Part shown: positions 16,177 to 23,063 of the stretch, one piece after another
Numbering within the stretch: the first letter of the stretch is position 1
Layout: each line of letters starts with the position of its first letter
Assembly: GCA_035527515.1 (NCBI GenBank)
Contig: DATLAJ010000001.1
Span: 1-28,467, forward strand
Source of the DNA: a bacterium
GTDB lineage: Bacteria; B130-G9
DNA: 28,467 nt
Direction: 5' to 3'
Position numbers and translations under genes: made by a program
Notes under the pieces: generated by a model
The model's database searches: none
What the model saw: only the letters and a program-made list of their open reading frames with translations
Told to the model about the DNA's origin: nothing

Positions 16177-17292
16177 TCAGCGCCTCCCTCGGTAATCGAA
16201 CCGCCTCCTCGCTTTCTCACGATGCCGCTCCTGCGCAAGCTGTATCAACCTATCAACAAGCTCGGGGTATGAAACGCCGGATGCCTCCCAGAGCTTGGGA
16301 TACATGCTGATGTCGGTGAATCCCGGGATAGTGTTGAGCTCGCTTAGATAAACTTGTTTCGTGGCCCGTTCCATCAGAAAATCCACCCTCGCCATCCCGC
16401 TTCCATCCAGTAACTTGAAAGCCCGGACCGCGCAGCTCCTGATGTTGTGCGAGGCGCGTTCGCGTATCTTTGCCGGGATTACCAGCTCCGACCCCTTATC
16501 AACGTACTTGGCGTCGTAGTCGTAAAAGTCGTTGCACGGCACCACCTCACCCACGACCGAGGCGATAGGCTCGTCATTGCCCAGGACGCTGCACTCCAGC
16601 TCGCGACCGTCAATGGCTTTTTCAACGATGATCCTCCGGTCGAACTCCAGCGCCGTGTTGATAGCGCTGCTCAGCGCCTTTGCCTCGTTGACCTTGGCTA
16701 TCCCGACGCTAGAGCCGGAGTTAGATGGTTTGACGAAACATGGGTAGCCGATCCTCGCTCTAATCCTACTCTTGACTCGCCTTGGCTGCTGCTGCCATTC
16801 CCACGTGGTTACCTCGATGAACTTGGGGACGGAGATGCCATCTGCATCCAGCAGCCGCTTCATCGTGATTTTGTCCATGCCCACCGCTGAACCGAGCACA
16901 CCGGCGCCAACGTATGGAACGCCCGCCAGCTCGCAGAGTCCCTGAATGCAGCCGTCCTCTCCAAAGCTCCCGTGAACCATCGGCACAACAACGTCAATAC
17001 GCCCAGTGCTGCCTACCTGAGGACTGCTGTTAAGCTGCGAGTCCGCTTTCGTGAAGGCATGAGACAGAAGACCCATCTCCTCCCCGCATCCCGGCACCAC
17101 TCTGTCCCCGATTCCCTCCATGCTAGCGCCCAAAAAATACCAACGGCCGTCCCCATCCACGCCTATGAAAACCGGCTCGTATTTGCTCTTGTCCATCGCT
17201 CCTGCAAAGGACCTGGCCGAGACCACCGAGACCTCGTGCTCGACCGACTTTCCGCCAAATATCACCGCTACCCGCAGTCTGCTCGATGTCAT
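16177..17292 (-). CDS. ddl: D-alanine-D-alanine ligase
   Basis: A 371-residue ATP-grasp ligase that makes the D-Ala-D-Ala dipeptide for peptidoglycan. Visible motifs are the N-terminal FGGKSVEHEVS (12-22), HGSFGEDGCIQG (107-118), YVGAGVLGSAVGMDK (127-141), the ATP-site FVKPSNSGSSVGIAKV (186-201), EVVP (249-252), ARVDF (301-305) and the metal-binding E318/N320 in LNTIPGFT. All key residues look intact, and the length is normal for the longer Ddl subgroup. The ATG at 17292 lies 5 bp after the stop of the HD gene, with AAGGA in that gene's end, so the two are cotranscribed. It converges with the cyclase gene, with 20 bp between stops. Confidence 0.95.
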   Translation of the reverse strand: MTSSRLRVAVIFGGKSVEHEVSVVSARSFAGAMDKSKYEPVFIGVDGDGRWYFLGASMEGIGDRVVPGCGEEMGLLSHAFTKADSQLNSSPQVGSTGRIDVVVPMVHGSFGEDGCIQGLCELAGVPYVGAGVLGSAVGMDKITMKRLLDADGISVPKFIEVTTWEWQQQPRRVKSRIRARIGYPCFVKPSNSGSSVGIAKVNEAKALSSAINTALEFDRRIIVEKAIDGRELECSVLGNDEPIASVVGEVVPCNDFYDYDAKYVDKGSELVIPAKIRERASHNIRSCAVRAFKLLDGSGMARVDFLMERATKQVYLSELNTIPGFTDISMYPKLWEASGVSYPELVDRLIQLAQERHREKARRRFDYRGRR

Positions 17293-17297
17293 CAAAA

Positions 17298-17837
17298 TCA
17301 GTCCTTGAATGGTTCGAAGTTGGCGAAATCACAGTGGAAGATTATGTTCGCCTCGATGCTGCGATACCCTCCATCACCCTCTTTGGAATGCACGGCCACG
17401 ATGTGCAAGACCTCGACAGGCAACCCGGCACGCTCGCACACCCAAACGCCCGAAAACGGATGACGCAGCATCTTCCCGTAGTAACCCTTCACGTAGCCCT
17501 CGTCCGTCCTCTGATGCTCCAGAACCTTGCCGACATCGTGCAACAGCCCGCCCACCGCCACCAGGTCCCGGTCGATCTTGACGCGGCCCCCGTAAGACGA
17601 TGCCATAGCGTCTGCAAGCGAAAGCGCCGACCTCGTTACGGCCCGGATGTGTTGGGCCAAACTGATCCCACAGCCTTTCGCAAGCAGCGAGAACGGCATC
17701 TCATTCATGGCAGAAGGAGCTATGCCAGCCGCCTCGAGCGCGATCTGCCAGGCGTAAACAGCCTTACACCTCAACTGCTCATCCTCGATCAGGGCGATCT
17801 CGGGAAGCACACGGCTCAGTTCATCATCAAAAGACAT
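17298..17837 (-). CDS. HD-domain metal-dependent phosphohydrolase
   Basis: A 179-residue protein with the HD-superfamily metal-binding set: H63 (AQHIRAV), H100-D101 (LLHDVGK), H126 (RHPFSG), H150 (VAVHS) and D170. HD proteins hydrolyse phosphomonoesters or phosphodiesters, often of nucleotides, and the small single-domain form gives no clue to substrate. It is the first gene of an operon with ddl (5-bp gap), under a promoter at 17881-17909. An association with cell-wall or nucleotide-signal metabolism is only inferred from that pairing. Confidence 0.85.
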   Translation of the reverse strand: MSFDDELSRVLPEIALIEDEQLRCKAVYAWQIALEAAGIAPSAMNEMPFSLLAKGCGISLAQHIRAVTRSALSLADAMASSYGGRVKIDRDLVAVGGLLHDVGKVLEHQRTDEGYVKGYYGKMLRHPFSGVWVCERAGLPVEVLHIVAVHSKEGDGGYRSIEANIIFHCDFANFEPFKD

Positions 17838-17880
17838 CTCAAAAAACCTTCTCGAAGATTGTCTCCATAGTTATGCTATA

Positions 17881-17909
17881 AGCATACAGCTCCACTTTCT
17901 GGAATGCAA
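17881..17909 (-). promoter_or_regulatory. Sigma-70-type promoter of the hd-ddl operon with palindromic -10 region
   Basis: On the minus strand TTGCAT (17909-17904) and TATGCT (17886-17881) are 17 bp apart. The -10 box is one arm of the inverted repeat TATGCT-ATA-AGCATA (17872-17886), a plausible operator. The repeat element copy B ends 14 bp upstream of the -35. Confidence 0.6.
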
Positions 17910-17922
17910 GAACATGGGCCGA

Positions 17923-18126
17923 CCCCCAAGAATCAGATTGACCGTCTGGGCGACAGATTATTTGTGGAGTGCGGCGGCTTGACGCCGCTTTCATTGGCGG
18001 TGGTTTGACACCGCCCTCTGATAGACATCTATCCTGAACCTGGAAGCCGCCATCGATACAACCGCACGCTTCTTAACAGAGCGCACGCCGCGTCAGGCCG
18101 CGGCGAGCCAAAGCCGGCGTCAGGCC
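17923..18126 (-). repeat. Dispersed ~200-bp element, copy B (inverted relative to 4073-4263)
   Basis: The reverse complement matches copy A as described there. Copy B is about 13 bp longer, mainly because of an extra TGACGCGGCG-like block after GCCGCGGCC. It also contains palindromes GCGGCTTGACGCCGC (17970-17984) and a TTTGACACCGCC-type unit. The end that carries CTTGGGGG faces the hd-ddl promoter exactly as in copy A. Confidence 0.85.
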
Positions 18127-18263
18127 ACTTAAGCAAAAGCGTTGCCCAGCACAACTCCAAGACAGAATGCGGAAACTTCTGTGGACCGGGACTTGACAAT
18201 TTGGACTGGCGGCATCAGTGTTACGGATGGTTGGCGTTCGCCCAAAATATGAGGTGATGTCGC

Positions 18264-18548
18264 TTGATAAAAAAGACGCTGTGGCTCTGCGTTGTTGCCT
18301 ATATGTTTGGGCTGTTGTGGGTCTCGTTCTTTCAGAATAGCGTCCCTCAAATAAACAGCCTGCGGAGGCAGCGAGATGCGTGGGCGCAGAAGGTTAAAGA
18401 GAGGTCTGCGGATAACCTCGCCTTAGCGAGGCAGATCGAAGGGCTTGAGACTGATTTTAGATACACGGAGAAGAAAGTCAGAGAAGACTTGCTGTTGCAT
18501 AAAATTGATGAGCTGGTAATTCTAGTTCCGGATGAGTGGAAGCAGTAG
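18264..18548 (+). CDS. FtsB/DivIC-type septum formation initiator
   Basis: A 94-residue bitopic division protein. The start is a TTG at 18264 with GAGGTG seven bases upstream. Residues 5-23 (TLWLCVVAYMFGLLWVSFF) are a single membrane span. Residues about 30-70 are heptad-rich and predicted coiled coil (INSLRRQRDAWAQKV, LARQIEGLETDF). They are followed by the family's conserved end, here VREDLLLHKIDELVILVP in place of the common REKLGLVKPGEIVY. FtsB/DivIC joins FtsL and FtsQ/DivIB in the divisome and activates septal wall synthesis. A terminator follows at once, so it is the last gene of its unit. Confidence 0.8.
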   Translation: MIKKTLWLCVVAYMFGLLWVSFFQNSVPQINSLRRQRDAWAQKVKERSADNLALARQIEGLETDFRYTEKKVREDLLLHKIDELVILVPDEWKQ

Positions 18549-18554
18549 AGCTGA

Positions 18555-18600
18555 CAGCTAAGTTTGCGCACCTTTTTGCGCAAGCTTAGCTATCCCCTTT
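18555..18600 (+). terminator. Intrinsic terminator-like hairpin after the ftsB-like gene
   Basis: GCTAAGTTTGCGCA and TGCGCAAGCTTAGC form a stem of about 14 bp with one weak pair around a loop of CCTTTT, followed by TATCCCCTTT. The T-run is poor, but the hairpin is strong and lies between the stop codon and the tRNA genes. Confidence 0.65.
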
Positions 18601-18610
18601 CTACAATTGT

Positions 18611-18687
18611 TGCGGGGTGGAGCAGTCTGGTAGCTCGTTGGGCTCATAACCCAGAGGTCGTCGGTTCAAATCCGACCCCCGCAACCA
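18611..18687 (+). tRNA. tRNA-fMet (CAT), initiator
   Basis: A complete 77-base cloverleaf with encoded CCA. The anticodon loop is CTCATAA under a stem topped by three consecutive G-C pairs (GGG/CCC), the hallmark of initiator tRNA. D-arm GAGCAGTCTGGTAGCTC and T-arm GTCGGTTCAAATCCGAC are standard. The acceptor is TGCGGGG/CCCCGCA, so position 1 is T opposite A72 instead of the usual C1/A72 mismatch. Confidence 0.93.
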
Positions 18688-18694
18688 TACTCTT

Positions 18695-18768
18695 GGCGGT
18701 GTAGCTCAGCTGGTTAGAGCACGCGGCTCATATCCGCGGCGTCCGGGGTTCAAGTCCCTGCACCGCCA
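18695..18768 (+). tRNA. tRNA-Met (CAT), probably elongator
   Basis: A 74-base cloverleaf with acceptor GGCGGTG/CACCGCC, D-arm GCTCAGCTGGTTAGAGC, anticodon stem CGCGG/CCGCG around loop CTCATAT, and T-arm CCGGGGTTCAAGTCCCTG (the last pair is G-T). No CCA is encoded. The CAT anticodon could also belong to a lysidine-modified tRNA-Ile2. The overall sequence looks like elongator tRNA-Met. It lies 7 bp after the initiator gene. Confidence 0.9.
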
Positions 18769-18773
18769 CTTAC

Positions 18774-18802
18774 TTGACAATCAAAGCAAAACCCACTATA
18801 GT
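18774..18802 (+). promoter_or_regulatory. Near-consensus sigma-70 promoter of the propeller-protein gene
   Basis: TTGACA (18774-18779) and TATAGT (18797-18802) with a 17-bp spacer. It starts 6 bp after the second tRNA and should give a leader of about 135 bases. Confidence 0.8.
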
Positions 18803-18803
18803 G

Positions 18804-18821
18804 ATAGTGTAATTATACTAT
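18804..18821. promoter_or_regulatory. Operator-like 18-bp palindrome at the transcription start
   Basis: ATAGTGTAATTATACTAT is symmetrical except for one mismatched pair. Its centre, 18812/18813, lies about 10 bp past the -10 box, the classical position for a repressor site. The binding protein is unknown. Confidence 0.55.
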
Positions 18822-18944
18822 TATCCTTATTGGCTATCGATCATAGGGAGTGTTTTCTTTAATCGACTGCATGTCTGAGAAACATCGCCGAAAGTCCTGG
18901 CGGTGTTTTTCCCGGATGCAGGCCCATTGTCAGGAGTGATAGAT

Positions 18945-20810
18945 ATGAGATTCAGATTCGCCTTTTTGGCAACGGCCATCCTCGTTGCGTTGGCGCTGTC
19001 AGCGCTTGGACTAAGCAGCACTTGGCACCCGGGGGCCTTGACTTCTGGCCAATCAGCAGATCACTCGGGCAAACTTGGTGAGGATCAGCAGTTGGCGCCC
19101 ACTAACAGTGTGCCGGCCTCGAGAGATCGGACAGATACTGATCCTTCTAGTCGGGCCGACCTGCTGATGTTACACCCAAGAACGTTGCCTTCTGCGCCGT
19201 CAAGTGGTTTTGAACTTATGGACTACGATATTTATTCTGAGCAGGTCAACTACGACGGCTTTGAGACTGGCGGCAACCGATACAGATGCCAGGCAATGGC
19301 CATCCAGCAGTTCGGCACGGAACTTTACGTGGGAGTAGAAGGTAGCAACGACACTGGTTCCAACCGTTCGGAAGTCTGGCGCAGCGGTTACCCGCCAAGT
19401 GCCGGAAGCTGGTATCAGGTGGCCGAGGACGGTTTTGGTGATTCGGGCAACCAGCACATTGATTCTGCAGCTGTCTTCAATAACAAGCTATACATGGGTG
19501 TGTGCAACAACGCCGGATGTCAGGTCTGGTGCACAGACGGGTCCGAGGAGACGGGTAACGCGCCGTATCTCAACTGGACGAAAGTCGCCGAGAACGGCTT
19601 TGGAACCACCCCCACCGACAACTGTAACGCATATTGTATGACTGTGTTCAAGTCCTCCGATAACATAGAACGTCTGTACGTCGGCACGTTGAATACGAAC
19701 ACGGGCTGCGAGGTCTGGCGCACGAACGGCTCCTTGAAAGATGGAGGGCCAGAAATGAAGTGGGAGCAGGTCAACTACGGTGGCTTTGGCAGCAGCGAGG
19801 CCGAGAATGAACCCGACAACATCTGTGTGATGGACATGATCGTCTTCGAGGACCAGCTCTACGCGGGAACGTGGAATACGGACCATACCCAATCGACGGC
19901 AGGCCGCATATTCCGGTACACTGAAAATGGCAAGGATTGGACGGAGGTCTGGGATGGGAACGTTGGGGGCAATTGCTACGCTATAGCTGCGCGGTGTTTC
20001 GCTGAGTTCAAGAACCAGCTGTACGTTGGCCTTTTCCACAATGCGGGTTCGGGTGATGACATTTTCAAGTCATCGAATGGCTCAGCTGGGAGTTGGAACG
20101 GTGTTTGCATTATAGATGGGACGAATGAAAGTGACGTCATAGACCTGATTAACTTCTATGACACGAACGAGGACCCTCCTACGAACTGGCTTTACGCCAC
20201 TACGGGCCAGGGGACCCTGGACTATGTCTGGCGCTACGACGGGACAACCTGGGAGAAAAGAAGCACGGATGGATTCGGAGACGATTATAACTACTCCCTC
20301 TTCTGTATGGGGACCTTCGCCGAGAGCCACAAATTCAATGGTCTTTTCATCGGCACCTGGAATGATGATACAAGTGATGATATCCCTGAAACGGGAACGG
20401 GCACGGAAATATGGCAGACGCCGATCGGTGACTGTACTTACATCACGCTGGACTCGTTCGAGGCGACCGCGCGCGACGATGGCTCAATACTCCTTCGTTG
20501 GAAGACCGGAACAGAGCTCGGGACCGCCGGCTTCCACCTATATCGAAGCGATTCGCCGGACTTTCAGTCGTTCGAGAAGATCACGCCCAAGCTCATCGAC
20601 GCAACAGGGACGCTCGAGGCGGGCGGCGAATACGTCGTGCTCGACAGGTCCGCAAGCCCCGGAGTCCTTTATTACTACTTCCTCGTGGAGATAGACGTCA
20701 ACGGCAAGATGTCCGCCTTTGGGCCTGTTCAGGCCAGAGCCAAGATACCCCAGCCCGTGTCGTTCGAGATGTACTCCGCTATAATCCAGATGGACACGTT
20801 CGGCGTGTAG
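18945..20810 (+). CDS. Secreted beta-propeller protein with C-terminal fibronectin-like domain
   Basis: A 621-residue exported protein. The ATG at 18945 has AGGAG nine bases upstream; an in-frame ATG at 18903 is less likely. A signal peptide occupies residues 1-24 (RFAFLATAILVALALSALG). Six similar units of about 60-70 residues follow, each with a Gly-Phe turn (GFG or similar) and then an LYVG-like strand and often a W-R/C strand (for example NNKLYMGVCNNAGCQVW and ERLYVGTLNTNTGCEVW), which suggests a six-bladed propeller with pairs of cysteines. From about 500 to 600 a fibronectin-III-like domain begins LDSFEATARDDGSILLRWKTG. The end of the gene is repeated exactly at 22510-22627. No sorting motif is evident; the substrate or ligand is unknown. 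Confidence 0.8.
   Translation: MRFRFAFLATAILVALALSALGLSSTWHPGALTSGQSADHSGKLGEDQQLAPTNSVPASRDRTDTDPSSRADLLMLHPRTLPSAPSSGFELMDYDIYSEQVNYDGFETGGNRYRCQAMAIQQFGTELYVGVEGSNDTGSNRSEVWRSGYPPSAGSWYQVAEDGFGDSGNQHIDSAAVFNNKLYMGVCNNAGCQVWCTDGSEETGNAPYLNWTKVAENGFGTTPTDNCNAYCMTVFKSSDNIERLYVGTLNTNTGCEVWRTNGSLKDGGPEMKWEQVNYGGFGSSEAENEPDNICVMDMIVFEDQLYAGTWNTDHTQSTAGRIFRYTENGKDWTEVWDGNVGGNCYAIAARCFAEFKNQLYVGLFHNAGSGDDIFKSSNGSAGSWNGVCIIDGTNESDVIDLINFYDTNEDPPTNWLYATTGQGTLDYVWRYDGTTWEKRSTDGFGDDYNYSLFCMGTFAESHKFNGLFIGTWNDDTSDDIPETGTGTEIWQTPIGDCTYITLDSFEATARDDGSILLRWKTGTELGTAGFHLYRSDSPDFQSFEKITPKLIDATGTLEAGGEYVVLDRSASPGVLYYYFLVEIDVNGKMSAFGPVQARAKIPQPVSFEMYSAIIQMDTFGV
20689..20806 (+). repeat. 118-bp exact direct repeat, copy 1 (3' end of the propeller gene)
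   Basis: This encodes the last 39 residues before the stop of the propeller protein. It is identical base for base to 22510-22627. The sequences diverge at the wobble base of the last sense codon (GTG-TAG here, GTC-TAA there). Confidence 0.95.
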
Positions 20811-20918
20811 GAATGGATGAAGTGGGTTGTTGGACCCGCGCCGAGTCCAATGCCCTCATCTGTCGATCTCTTGTCGTCTCATTCACGCGTAACGCGGCCA
20901 GAATAGCCTCTGACCAGC

Positions 20919-22325
20919 TCAATCTGTTCGTTTGCGAACGGTCCAACTCTCAGCGCCAGCAGACAGCAGCAGCATAACTGCAAACACAAGCAAGAAGTTC
21001 ATCGGGACGCGGTGACGCGCCGCACCTACGTTGACAGCCGAGGAGACTGCACAGCTATAAATTTGCCACGTTACTGACAGGAAGAACACTCTGCGCAAAG
21101 CCACAACCTTGCCAGGAGAGAAGGCAATGCGCTTTGCAAACGCAAGCTGAATCGCGATTATGACAGGTATCATAAGGAATAAGCCGGATGCCACAAACTC
21201 AACCAGGCTCCAGACCAACTGGAGCGGTCTTGAGTTCCCGAACGACAGCTTCGAGACGGCCGGAAACCAGTAATTGACGCAGGCATGGCCGACGATTGCA
21301 AGATATTGCATGGGGGCCGCTAGTATCAAGCGAACCTGCAGCCGGGTCAAATAGCTGCACTGCTCCCCGATGCCCATTCCGGTGAGCTTCCTAAGCTCAG
21401 GCTCAGCCTGCCAAATATACATCAGCCCGGTGTGCGAGCTGCCCCTGGCAACAAGGCTCCGGTCCCTGTATTTGATCAAGAGCTCCCGCACCTCAGCGTG
21501 AGAATCCGGTATCCTCTCAAGCACAGGAACAGTTCTTGTGGCGAGAAACTGACCCTGCATGGTGCTCAGACCGAACCAACCAAAACGGACATAATTGGTG
21601 AAACTCCAGCCGAGCACAAAGACAGCGAAAGGTAGCAGAAAAGCGACTGTCATTTTGAGCATTTCCCCACGGCTGAATCTACGTTTTTTGCGCACAAAGG
21701 TAGCAGCTAGGCAAAAGATAAGAGTGAGCGGCGAAAGCAGCATAAACGTTGGACGAACAAGCGCGACCAGAGAGCAACACACTCCCGCAAGCCATACAGG
21801 AACGTTGGCGAGGTTGTTTGGCTGACTCACACTAGACGCCTCTTCTCTCAGGAACAGGTAGCAGCCCAAGAACCCAAGCGAAAGAAGCAGCTCCGCGGGT
21901 GACTCAGTCATTATATACGCACAGTGGTCAGCATAAGGTGGAAGCCACAGAACGACCGCGGCACCGATAGCAGCAATGATTGGTAGCCCCAGATCTCGAA
22001 TCACGTAAACAACTACCAGCACTACGACACCGTGCATCAAAAGATGCAGCAAAAGCAGCAAGCGAGCGTCCGAATCGAGGGTCGTCACCCCCGTCAACAG
22101 AGCCGGAAAGAGAGCCAGAGGCACACGGTGAGGATTTGTGGGAAAACGCAGGTCTGCGATGTTTCTGGTGTTAACCAGATAGCCCTGGGTATCAGCTGAG
22201 ACGCGTGCGTACTTCCAGACCCCCCAGTAAACCAACGCTGGCAACACCACAAGAAGCACCACGGACAACAGCTTAATCCGGGTAGTCAACAGGCGCTTCG
22301 CATGTTGCACGGAATCGTGTGACAT
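20919..22325 (-). CDS. Polytopic GT-C-type glycosyltransferase (PMT/ArnT-like), putative
   Basis: A 468-residue integral membrane protein with about ten to twelve hydrophobic helices. An early periplasmic loop after helix 1 has the acidic motif SADTQGYL with RFPTNPHRVPLALFPALL (about residues 43-76). This is the arrangement of lipid-sugar-dependent GT-C enzymes of the dolichyl-phosphate-mannose/ArnT kind, whose catalytic Asp lies in that loop. The remaining helices are leucine-rich, with a basic cytoplasmic turn RKKRRFSRGEM. An AGAGG lies seven bases before the ATG. It lies opposite in strand to its left neighbour, between two copies of the 118-bp repeat, and seems slightly richer in A/T than the flanking genes. 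The substrate cannot be read. Confidence 0.68.
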   Translation of the reverse strand: MSHDSVQHAKRLLTTRIKLLSVVLLVVLPALVYWGVWKYARVSADTQGYLVNTRNIADLRFPTNPHRVPLALFPALLTGVTTLDSDARLLLLLHLLMHGVVVLVVVYVIRDLGLPIIAAIGAAVVLWLPPYADHCAYIMTESPAELLLSLGFLGCYLFLREEASSVSQPNNLANVPVWLAGVCCSLVALVRPTFMLLSPLTLIFCLAATFVRKKRRFSRGEMLKMTVAFLLPFAVFVLGWSFTNYVRFGWFGLSTMQGQFLATRTVPVLERIPDSHAEVRELLIKYRDRSLVARGSSHTGLMYIWQAEPELRKLTGMGIGEQCSYLTRLQVRLILAAPMQYLAIVGHACVNYWFPAVSKLSFGNSRPLQLVWSLVEFVASGLFLMIPVIIAIQLAFAKRIAFSPGKVVALRRVFFLSVTWQIYSCAVSSAVNVGAARHRVPMNFLLVFAVMLLLSAGAESWTVRKRTD

Positions 22326-22381
22326 GACAACGGCCTCTAAGAAATTGGGAAACTGACCAACCAGTCAAATCAACAAGAACA

Positions 22382-22410
22382 AGAATACGTCTGTCGCCCT
22401 CGCGCGTCAA
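22382..22410 (-). promoter_or_regulatory. Sigma-70-type promoter of the glycosyltransferase gene
   Basis: On the minus strand TTGACG (22410-22405) and TATTCT (22387-22382) are 17 bp apart, leaving a leader of about 50 bases. Confidence 0.65.
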
Positions 22411-22509
22411 CCCCCGCAAAATCAGCTGATGTTGGAATAGGGGTTGGATGATACACCCCATTAGGCATACAGCTGACCAAAAAGGTCCATAAAGAAACGA
22501 ACTAGAGCC

Positions 22510-22627
22510 AGATAGACGTCAACGGCAAGATGTCCGCCTTTGGGCCTGTTCAGGCCAGAGCCAAGATACCCCAGCCCGTGTCGTTCGAGATGTACTCCGC
22601 TATAATCCAGATGGACACGTTCGGCGT
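22510..22627 (+). repeat. 118-bp exact direct repeat, copy 2 (orphan gene tail)
   Basis: Identical to 20689-20806. In the same frame it encodes the tail ending MDTFGV and then TAA, but a TAG in frame at 22503-22505 shows there is no gene body in front. It is therefore a stranded 3' end. It lies 100 bp beyond the glycosyltransferase promoter. Confidence 0.95.
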
Positions 22628-22787
22628 CTAAACGGCTGCTGGTTCGCGGCTGAGGTTTGCGGGTTGCAGGCCGTGGCCGGTGAGGGTGATATGGCCGCGG
22701 ATGGTCTTTTGTGCGGTCGGCGCTTGCTGCCTCTACATGTGTCAATCGGTCCAGACCGATGATGCGCCGGCCCTGGTATAGAAATAA
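22628..22787. other. Intergenic segment downstream of the SRP RNA
   Basis: No gene is seen. ATCGGTC-CA-GACCGAT (22745-22760) is a perfect palindrome that could be an operator or, on the minus strand, part of a termination site for the SRP transcript. No T-run follows it. Confidence 0.4.
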
Positions 22788-23054
22788 GCCGTGCACCCGC
22801 CTTTGACCAGAGGCCCCCGCGATACCAATCGCAGCCAGCTCCAATCAGGCACCCCTGCGGCACACGAGAGGGTCTGCTTACCGCTGCTCCCTTCCGGGCC
22901 TGACGGGGTTCACAGAGTCTCGTTGCGCAGGACCCGACCTTCAGCACCGCTTACGACGGTCAGGCCGAAAAACCAGCTGGCCGGGGGCGGGCATTCAACC
23001 CTGCTATAGCGGATTGCAGGTTCAGGGCACCGCTGGCTCCCCGTCTAGCACGGC
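22788..23054 (-). ncRNA. ffs: Signal recognition particle RNA, long bacterial type with Alu domain
   Basis: Read on the minus strand from 23054. The S-domain apical loop GTCAGGCCCGGAAGGGAGCA, which binds Ffh, is at about 22902-22883. The 5' Alu portion begins GCCGTGCTAGACGGGGAG and includes GCGGTGCCCTG and CCGCTATAGCAGGG. The 3' end GCACGGC (22794-22788) pairs perfectly with the 5' GCCGTGC (23054-23048) to close helix 1, giving 267 bases, as expected for the large form. GGCCAGCTGG near the 5' side can pair with GAGCTGGCTGC on the 3' side in helix 5. It begins 10 bp after the C25 peptidase stop on the same strand. I see no clear separate promoter. Confidence 0.93.
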
Positions 23055-23063
23055 TTGTTATCT

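Larger units (their letters stand above)
17838..18263. other. 426-bp intergenic region between divergent hd-ddl and ftsB-like genes
   Basis: No gene is seen. It contains the hd-ddl promoter with a palindrome (17872-17909), copy B of the dispersed element (17923-18126) and about 135 bp of leader for the ftsB-like gene. A TTGACA at 18193-18198 in that leader has no clear -10 partner. Confidence 0.6.

Noticed and set aside
18193-18198. TTGACA before the ftsB-like gene as a promoter
   Set aside because: No acceptable -10 hexamer lies 16-18 bp downstream.
22745-22760. Palindrome ATCGGTC-CA-GACCGAT as an intrinsic terminator of the SRP RNA
   Set aside because: No T-run follows on the minus strand, and the hairpin loop would be too small without opening pairs; listed only as a possible site.
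22461-22947. Overlapping minus-strand ORFs in the SRP RNA region
   Set aside because: They overlap the structured SRP RNA and the 118-bp repeat and show no protein-like features.
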